Positions 1-4,392 of a stretch of 5,697 nt of DNA are shown here, one piece after another (the first letter of the stretch is position 1; each line of letters opens with the position of its first letter). Origin of the DNA: Chloroflexota bacterium (lineage in GTDB: Bacteria; Chloroflexota; Anaerolineae; B4-G1); NCBI GenBank assembly GCA_003648125.1, contig QMOE01000189.1:1-5697 (forward strand), given 5' to 3'. The position numbers and the translations under genes are program-made. Below the pieces are notes generated by a model, which saw nothing but the letters and a program-made list of their open reading frames with translations, had not been told where the DNA came from and did no database searches.

Positions 1-79
1 GGCCGCGTTCCGATGACTGCCTGGGAGCGCGGGCGTCCCCGCCCGCATGCGGCCAAGATGGCCGCGCTCCAATGACCGC
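1..79. repeat. Imperfect 20-bp direct repeats flanking a palindrome
   Basis: Positions 1-20 and 60-79 match at 17 of 20 bases (shared core GGCCGCG.TCC.ATGAC.GC), and 76-84 repeats CCGCGTTCC from 3-11 as a partial third copy. The second copy overlaps the right arm of the palindrome at 24-70. This is typical of a dispersed intergenic repeat family rather than a gene. The element may continue upstream of the window, so its left boundary is unknown. No coding region is apparent in 1-128. An eight-A tract (94-101) follows the repeat; no hairpin-plus-T arrangement was found here on either strand. Confidence 0.6.
24..70. repeat. REP-like palindromic element (two tandem hairpins)
   Basis: Outer arms GGAGCGCGG (24-32) and CCGCGCTCC (62-70) are perfect inverted repeats of 9 bp. 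Inside are two perfect 7-bp hairpins: GCGGGCG/CGCCCGC (29-35/40-46, loop TCCC) and GCGGCCA/TGGCCGC (49-55/59-65, loop AGA). The unit can therefore fold as one long imperfect stem or as two adjacent hairpins, the organisation of REP/BIME-type elements. Such elements usually lie between genes and can stabilise mRNA 3' ends or bind nucleoid proteins. Which role applies here, and whether the genome has more copies, cannot be told from the window. Confidence 0.6.
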
Positions 80-128
80 GTTCCACGGCGCGCAAAAAAA
101 AGACGGACACCCTTCTTACCGAATTCTC

Positions 129-157
129 TTGACGAGATTAGCAAAACGTGATATAAT
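129..157 (+). promoter_or_regulatory. Sigma-70 promoter with extended -10, driving the lacI operon
   Basis: The -35 box is TTGACG (129-134, 5 of 6 to consensus) and the -10 box is a perfect TATAAT (152-157), separated by the optimal 17 bp. TG at 149-150 one base before the -10 makes it an extended -10. Transcription should start near 164-165, giving a leader of about 70 nt before the ATG at 235. It is by far the best promoter in the window and points towards the repressor and fusion genes. Confidence 0.85.
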
Positions 158-160
158 GTT

Positions 161-174
161 GTTAATCGTTTAAC
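161..174. promoter_or_regulatory. LacI-family operator O1, over the transcription start
   Basis: GTTAATCGTTTAAC is palindromic at 6 of 7 base pairs around a central CG (167-168). AT-rich arms around a central CpG are the classic operator form for LacI/GalR proteins, whose hinge helix inserts a leucine at that step. The repressor encoded just downstream has such a hinge leucine (L57). The site starts 4 bp after the -10 box and covers the expected start site, so binding would block initiation. Negative autoregulation of the operon is the simplest inference; the binding protein has not been shown. Confidence 0.75.
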
Positions 175-177
175 TTG

Positions 178-201
178 GATGTCGGAAGCGACATCTTTTT
201 T
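178..201 (+). terminator. Intrinsic terminator/attenuator in the repressor leader
   Basis: GATGTCG (178-184) pairs perfectly with CGACATC (189-195) across a GAAG loop and is followed at once by six T (196-201). This is the form of a Rho-independent terminator for rightward transcription, although the stem is short and only 4 of 7 pairs are G-C. It starts about 14 nt after the predicted start site, so termination would yield an RNA of about 38 nt. Since it lies between the promoter and the repressor gene, it may act as an attenuator or a fixed brake on the operon. No clear competing antiterminator was found. CGTTTAAC (167-174) can pair with GTTAAACG (213-220), but that helix would enclose the hairpin rather than disrupt it. 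Confidence 0.65.
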
Positions 202-212
202 AAACCCCGCTG

Positions 213-226
213 GTTAAACGTTCAAG
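213..226. promoter_or_regulatory. Second LacI-type operator-like site O2
   Basis: GTTAAACGTTCAAG matches O1 (161-174) at 11 of 14 positions and keeps the central CG (219-220), but only 5 of 7 base pairs are symmetric. Its centre is 52 bp from that of O1, about five helical turns, so the two sites face the same side of DNA. It lies just before the ATG at 235, where bound repressor could act as a roadblock or cooperate with O1. Weaker symmetry makes this a lower-confidence call. Confidence 0.45.
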
Positions 227-234
227 TCCAACCG

Positions 235-1269
235 ATGAATAAATCTGTCACTATCCGCGACGTGGCCCGCCGGGCCGGAACCTCGACGGCCACCGTTTCC
301 TACGTCCTGAACGACTCCCGGCCAGTAGGCGCAGAGACGCGAGAGCGCGTCCTGCAAACGGTCCAAGAGTTGGGCTACCGCCCCAGCGTCATCGCTAGGG
401 GACTCCAGGCCCGCGAAAGCCGCATGATCGGCTACTCCTGGCGCCCGATGCCCCCTGACCAGTTCAATCCCATCCTGGAAAAGTTTATCCACAGCATGGC
501 CGAAGCCGCCGCGCGGCATGACTATCACGTTCTTACCTTTCCCTATCCCCAGCCCCACGACGAGATCAAGGTCTACCGCGAGATGGTCGAGAGTGGACGG
601 GTGGACGGCTTTATCCTGCCCAACACAAACATGAACGACCGGCGCATCCGCTATTTGCTGGACGTAGACTTTCCTTTTGTCGCCTTTGGCCGCGCTAACC
701 TCGATTGGGATTTCCCCTGGGTGGACGTGGACGGCGCCGACGGGGTGCACCAGGCAGTGACGCACCTGTTGGAACTGGGCCACCAGCGTATCGCCTGCCT
801 GGCCTGGCCAGAGCCGTCGCTCACCGGGCAGTACCGGTTGCGAGGCTACCTGACCGCCATGGCCGAGGCTGGCCTGACCGTGGACCCAGCCTGGACCATC
901 CGCGTCGAATACAACTATGACAACGCGTACCAGGCCATGCAAACCTGGCTGGCGTTGCCGCCCGACCGGCGACCGACAGCGGTGATGGCCCTCACTGACT
1001 TGATGGCCATCGGCGTGATGAATGCCGCAGCCGACGCCGGCCTGGAGGTTGGCCCCGACCTGGCAGTCGTGGGCTTCGATGATGCCCCCATCACCAGCTA
1101 CCTGCGGCCATCGTTGACCAGCCTGCGCCAGCCGATTGCAGAGATAGGCGAACTGGTGGTGACCATGTTGATAGACCTGGTGCATGGTCAGGAGCTTGAC
1201 CCGGCCCACGTGTTGCTCAACCCCCAACTCATCGTGCGCGATTCGACGGCCCTGAGTGCCCAACGTTGA
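235..1269 (+). CDS. LacI-family transcriptional repressor, probable sugar sensor
   Basis: Encodes 344 residues, a normal length for LacI/GalR regulators. Residues 5-26 (TIRDVARRAGTSTATVSYVLN) form the N-terminal helix-turn-helix. Residues 50-58 form the hinge helix (PSVIARGLQ) with minor-groove leucine L57. The rest is a periplasmic-binding-protein-like effector domain, including RIACLAWPE, RLRGYLTAMAEAGL, LAVVGFDD and RPSLTSLRQP. The ATG at 235 is preferred over an in-frame TTG at 175: the TTG adds 20 residues outside the family pattern, lies about 10 nt from the predicted start of transcription, and its codons would run through the leader hairpin. No good Shine-Dalgarno sequence precedes the ATG. 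The gene is 21 bp from the fusion enzyme, so co-transcription and control of sugar use are likely. The effector is unknown; an alpha-linked disaccharide or glucose phosphate is a guess from context. Confidence 0.93.
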   Translation: MNKSVTIRDVARRAGTSTATVSYVLNDSRPVGAETRERVLQTVQELGYRPSVIARGLQARESRMIGYSWRPMPPDQFNPILEKFIHSMAEAAARHDYHVLTFPYPQPHDEIKVYREMVESGRVDGFILPNTNMNDRRIRYLLDVDFPFVAFGRANLDWDFPWVDVDGADGVHQAVTHLLELGHQRIACLAWPEPSLTGQYRLRGYLTAMAEAGLTVDPAWTIRVEYNYDNAYQAMQTWLALPPDRRPTAVMALTDLMAIGVMNAAADAGLEVGPDLAVVGFDDAPITSYLRPSLTSLRQPIAEIGELVVTMLIDLVHGQELDPAHVLLNPQLIVRDSTALSAQR

Positions 1270-1290
1270 AAAGGTGCGAGACACACAGCG

Positions 1291-4149
1291 ATGAACGATA
1301 CAGAATGGATCATTACCGAATCCGAGTTCGACCCGGCCCGTCTACATCACCAGGAAACGGTGTTCACTCTGGGCAACGGCTACCTGGGCACCCGAGGTGC
1401 TTTTGAAGAAGGCTATCCTGGCGCCTGGCCGGCGACTTTTATCCACGGGGTGTACGACGACGTGCCCATCGTCTACACCGAGTTGGCCAACTGCCCTGAC
1501 TGGCTGCCGCTGTTCGTGACGGTGGCGGGAGAGCGTTTTCGGCTGGACCGGGGACAGGTGTTGCGTTACCAGCGTCAACTTGATCTGCGCCGGGGCGTGC
1601 TCCGCCGCCAGGTGCGCTGGCGCAGCCCGGCCGGCCACACAGTGGACTTGCGCTTTGAGCGATTTGCCAGTCTGGTCGACCCCCACGCGCTGGCGATCCA
1701 CTGCCAGATCACACCTTTGGACTTTGAGGGGCGCATCCAGGTTCAGAGCGGTCTCAACAGCTACTCGGACAATCAGGGGGTCATGCATTGGGAATGGCTG
1801 GACCAGGGTGGAGTGAACGACGCTATCTGGCTGCACGTTCGCACGCGCCACTCGGCCACTGAGCTGGGTATGGCCGCCCGGCTGACCGTGGATGGAGCCA
1901 GCGCCGTCCAGATGGAGACCATCGGCTGCCAGGGCTACCCGGACGTGAAGATGACTTGCCAGGCCCAACGCGGACAGGCCATCACGTTGGAAAAGATAGT
2001 GACGGTCTTTACCTCGCGGGAGACCGGGGCGCCGGCGCAGGCCGCCCAGGAAAAGCTTGCCGTCCTGCCAGGCTACGTGGCCCTACGCACTGCCCACGCA
2101 GTGGCCTGGGACGAGGTGTGGCAAGCCAGCGACGTGGTCATCGAAGGCGACGACATTGCTCAACGGGCCGTCCGCTACAATTTGTTCCAGGTATTGATCG
2201 CCGCGCCGCGCCACGACGACCGGGTCAGCATTCCGGCCAAGACACTCTCCGGTTTTGGCTACCGGGGCCACGTCTTTTGGGATACCGACATTTTCATCGT
2301 TCCCTTTCTCACCTTCACCCAACCCGGTCTGGCGCGCAATCTGCTGACCTATCGCTACCACACCCTGCCCGGCGCGCACCGCAAGGCCAGAGAGGCTGGC
2401 TATGAAGGGGCCATGTTCGCCTGGGAGAGCGCCGCCACGGGAGATGAGGTCACACCGCGCTGGGTGCCAGGCCCCCAGTTCCCGGATCTGATCCGCATCT
2501 GGTGCGGCGACATCGAACTCCACATCACCGCCGACGTAGCCTATGCCATCTGGAATTATTGGCAGGCCACTGGCGACGACGACTGGATGAGCGAGTATGG
2601 GGCCGAGATCATCCTCGACACCGCCGTCTTTTGGGGCAGTCGCGTTGAGGAGAACATCGAACGGGGTTGCTACGAGATCAGCGACGTCATCGGCCCGGAC
2701 GAGTACCACGAGCACGTGGATAACAACGCCTTTACCAACCGCATGGTTCAATGGCACCTGGAGACCGGGTTGCAAGTGCTGGCCTGGTTGCGCCGGCAAG
2801 ACCCCAACCGGGCATTCGTGCTGGAGCGCAAGTTTGATCTGAATCCCGTCCGGCTGAAACGCTGGGCCGACATCATCGGCTGTATGCGGGTGCTCCACGA
2901 CCCGGAAAGTGGCCTGATCGAGCAGTTTGAGGGCTTTTTCGATCTGCAAGACATGAACCTGGCCGACTATGAACCGCGCACCCGGTCTATGCAGACGCTA
3001 TTGGGGATCGAAAGAACTAACCAGAGCCAGGTGTTGAAGCAGGCCGACGTGTTGATGCTGCTCTACCTGTTGCGTGACCACTATGATCGCCGGACATTGC
3101 AGGTCAATTGGAATTATTACGATCCGCGCACTGACTATGCCTACGGCTCCTCCCTCGGCCCGGCCATCCACGCCATCCTGGCCTGCGAATTGGGTAAGCC
3201 GGAGGAGGCTTACGAGCATTTCATGCACGCCGCGCTGGTTGATCTCGAGGACCTGCGAGGCAACACCCGCGATGGAATTCACGCGGCGTCCACTGGTGGA
3301 TTGTGGCAGGCGGTCGTCTTTGGCTTCGGCGGCGTCCGCCTGACCAGCGACGGCCCGGTCGCCGCGTCACGTCTGCCCTCCCACTGGACCCGGCTCAAGT
3401 TCCGCCTCCAGCATCGCGGCCAATGGCACGATTTCGACTTGAAACCACAACCCGAATCCCGAATTCCAAATCCCGAACCACGAATCCGAGGCATCATCTT
3501 TGACCTGGACGGTGTGCTGACCGACACGTCCGAGTTTCACTACCTGGGCTGGAAGCGACTGGCCGACGAAGAGGGCATCCCCTTCGACCGGCAGGCCAAC
3601 GAGGCGCTGCGGGGTGTGGCCCGTCGCGGGTCATTGATGCGCTTGTTGGCCGGCCGGCCAGCCAGCGAAGAGCAAATCCAGGAGATGATGGCCCGCAAGA
3701 ACCGCTACTATCAGGAATTCATTCAGGGCGTGACACCGGACAACCTGTTGCCCGGTGCGCTGGAACTGCTGGATGAACTGCGGGCGGCCGGGATCAAGAT
3801 AGCCATCGGCTCGGCCAGCAAAAACGCCCGAACGGTCATCGAGCGACTGGGTATCGCCGACCGGGTGGACACCATTTCGGATGGCTACAGTGTGGAACGG
3901 CACAAGCCAGCGCCGGACCTTTTTTTGCACGCGGCGGCGCAATTGGGCCTGCCGCCCGCCCGGTGCATAGTGGTAGAGGATGCTGCCTCGGGCGTAGAAG
4001 CAGCCCTGGCAGCTGGGATGTGGGCCGTAGGGCTAGGGCCGAGCGAGCGCGTAGGCGCGGCCCACGTGGTGCTACCCAGCCTGGAAGGGGTCCACTGGGC
4101 CGACCTGCTGAGCCGGCTGGCCCAGATCGTAGAACAAGCCCAGCGTTAA
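1291..4149 (+). CDS. Bifunctional GH65 disaccharide phosphorylase / beta-phosphoglucomutase
   Basis: A 952-residue cytosolic fusion; no signal peptide. Residues 1 to about 717 are a family GH65 inverting phosphorylase: N-terminal beta domain (about 5-250), catalytic barrel with GHVFWDTDIF (326-335), GPDEYHE (468-474, E471 the likely general acid), KQAD (583-586) and the phosphate-site stretch DGIHAASTGG (661-670), then a small C-terminal beta domain. Residues 734-952 are a HAD beta-phosphoglucomutase of nearly the same length as the Lactococcus lactis enzyme: DLDGVLTDT (D738 nucleophile, D740 acid/base), H750, R778, SASKN (841-845), K872 and E896-D897. All key residues appear intact. GH65 phosphorylases release beta-glucose 1-phosphate, exactly the substrate of the second domain, giving glucose 6-phosphate. 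Residues 721-734 form a linker from a 7-base DNA repeat. The substrate is uncertain: the N-terminal region resembles kojibiose-phosphorylase-like members, but trehalose, maltose or nigerose remain possible. The ribosome site is weak (AAGGTG, 1271-1276, 14 nt from ATG). Confidence 0.93.
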   Translation: MNDTEWIITESEFDPARLHHQETVFTLGNGYLGTRGAFEEGYPGAWPATFIHGVYDDVPIVYTELANCPDWLPLFVTVAGERFRLDRGQVLRYQRQLDLRRGVLRRQVRWRSPAGHTVDLRFERFASLVDPHALAIHCQITPLDFEGRIQVQSGLNSYSDNQGVMHWEWLDQGGVNDAIWLHVRTRHSATELGMAARLTVDGASAVQMETIGCQGYPDVKMTCQAQRGQAITLEKIVTVFTSRETGAPAQAAQEKLAVLPGYVALRTAHAVAWDEVWQASDVVIEGDDIAQRAVRYNLFQVLIAAPRHDDRVSIPAKTLSGFGYRGHVFWDTDIFIVPFLTFTQPGLARNLLTYRYHTLPGAHRKAREAGYEGAMFAWESAATGDEVTPRWVPGPQFPDLIRIWCGDIELHITADVAYAIWNYWQATGDDDWMSEYGAEIILDTAVFWGSRVEENIERGCYEISDVIGPDEYHEHVDNNAFTNRMVQWHLETGLQVLAWLRRQDPNRAFVLERKFDLNPVRLKRWADIIGCMRVLHDPESGLIEQFEGFFDLQDMNLADYEPRTRSMQTLLGIERTNQSQVLKQADVLMLLYLLRDHYDRRTLQVNWNYYDPRTDYAYGSSLGPAIHAILACELGKPEEAYEHFMHAALVDLEDLRGNTRDGIHAASTGGLWQAVVFGFGGVRLTSDGPVAASRLPSHWTRLKFRLQHRGQWHDFDLKPQPESRIPNPEPRIRGIIFDLDGVLTDTSEFHYLGWKRLADEEGIPFDRQANEALRGVARRGSLMRLLAGRPASEEQIQEMMARKNRYYQEFIQGVTPDNLLPGALELLDELRAAGIKIAIGSASKNARTVIERLGIADRVDTISDGYSVERHKPAPDLFLHAAAQLGLPPARCIVVEDAASGVEAALAAGMWAVGLGPSERVGAAHVVLPSLEGVHWADLLSRLAQIVEQAQR
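3451..3485 (+). repeat. Degenerate heptanucleotide tandem repeat forming the interdomain linker
   Basis: Five consecutive 7-base units: CCCGAAT, CCCGAAT, TCCAAAT, CCCGAAC, CACGAAT. The first two are identical and the others differ from the unit by one or two bases. As 7 is not a multiple of 3, three units make one 21-base protein period, seen as the heptapeptides PESRIPN and PEPRIRG (residues 721-734). The tract sits exactly between the GH65 C-terminal domain and the first strand of the mutase domain (RGIIFDLDG). The peptide is proline- and charge-rich, hence probably an extended flexible linker. Confidence 0.8.
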
Positions 4150-4159
4150 CAAATAGATG

Positions 4160-4205
4160 GGGGAGCCGTTTCCCTGGTCCTGGCAAGCACCACGAACGGC
4201 TCCCC
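4160..4205 (+). terminator. Strong hairpin after the fusion gene; partial terminator or mRNA-stabilising stem
   Basis: GGGGAGCCGTT (4160-4170) and AACGGCTCCCC (4195-4205) pair perfectly over 11 bp, and TGGT/ACCA (4175-4178/4189-4192) can add a short inner stem. It begins 11 bases after the TAA stop of the fusion gene. No T-tract follows (TCAACCCCC), so it is not a canonical intrinsic terminator. It could protect the upstream message from 3' exonucleases, or weaken read-through into the binding-protein gene. The structure is clear in the sequence; its role is inferred. Confidence 0.5.
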
Positions 4206-4215
4206 TCAACCCCCA

Positions 4216-4257
4216 CGCCGCGGACGGCGGGAGTGAGCCGATTATAGCATACTCGGC
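4216..4257 (+). other. Two small hairpins in the intergenic gap
   Basis: CGCCG/CGGCG (4216-4220/4225-4229, loop CGGA) and GCCGA/TCGGC (4237-4241/4253-4257, loop of 11) follow the large hairpin directly. Each has only 5 bp and neither is followed by T residues. Together with 4160-4205 they make an almost continuously structured 100-nt stretch. They may be parts of a larger RNA fold or incidental in GC-rich DNA. I see no convincing promoter in 4150-4392. Confidence 0.3.
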
Positions 4258-4302
4258 CTCAAAGAAAAGCTCCTGAAGAGATGCGGCCTGGGATGACAAT
4301 TG

Positions 4303-4310
4303 AAGGAGGT
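4303..4310 (+). promoter_or_regulatory. Orphan consensus Shine-Dalgarno sequence in the leader of the binding-protein gene
   Basis: AAGGAGGT fully matches the anti-Shine-Dalgarno complement, but no ATG, GTG or TTG follows at normal spacing; the bases there are GAAAGCACATCCC. The annotated start is 83 bases further on and has its own site. It may be a ribosome standby site, a relic of a lost start, or chance. A 19-codon ORF, ATG 4293 to TAA 4350-4352, overlaps it but has no good ribosome site of its own and is not annotated as a gene. Confidence 0.35.
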
Positions 4311-4376
4311 GAAAGCACATCCCAAGAGAAGAAAGACACCAGTTCTAGCTAAATCCAAACCGTTAACTATCTATTC

Positions 4377-4385
4377 AGGAAGGAG
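4377..4385 (+). promoter_or_regulatory. Ribosome binding site of the sugar-binding lipoprotein
   Basis: AGGAAGGAG ends 7 bases before the ATG at 4393, an optimal spacing. It selects this ATG over the longer in-frame reading, which is open back to a GTG at 4309, and agrees with the lipoprotein signal peptide starting at this Met. It is much stronger than the sites of the two upstream genes, suggesting that the binding protein is made in excess, as is usual for ABC importers. Confidence 0.8.
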
Positions 4386-4392
4386 AAAGAAA

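Noticed and set aside
1..79. CRISPR repeat-spacer array
   Set aside because: There are only two imperfect copies, the interval between them is itself palindromic and shares sequence with the repeats, and no cas genes are present.
76..101. Terminator formed by CGCG repeats and the A8 tract
   Set aside because: The stem is only about 4 bp. On the + strand the tract is A, not T, and on the - strand the T-tract would precede rather than follow the hairpin.
175..234. TTG start at 175 giving a 364-residue repressor
   Set aside because: The extra 20 residues do not fit the LacI family N-terminus. The region contains the leader hairpin and the second operator, and the TTG would lie only about 10 nt from the predicted transcription start with no ribosome site.
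214..1284. Long minus-strand ORF (356 codons) opposite the repressor gene
   Set aside because: It mirrors a confidently identified gene; the translation is His/Val/Gly-rich with no recognisable domain. Such antisense openness is expected from strong GC bias at third codon positions.
2083..2949. Minus-strand ORF of 288 codons inside the fusion gene
   Set aside because: It lies wholly opposite the GH65 catalytic domain, including the GPDEYHE motif, and its translation has no recognisable domain.
3470..3510. Internal translation start giving a free beta-phosphoglucomutase
   Set aside because: There is no Shine-Dalgarno sequence and no ATG/GTG/TTG at a suitable position just before the mutase domain; the frame is continuous, so a fused product is the best reading.
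4351..4370. LacI operator before the binding-protein gene (CCGTTAACTATC)
   Set aside because: It contains GTTAA but lacks a symmetric second arm around a central CG; only 8 of 14 positions match O1 in the best alignment.
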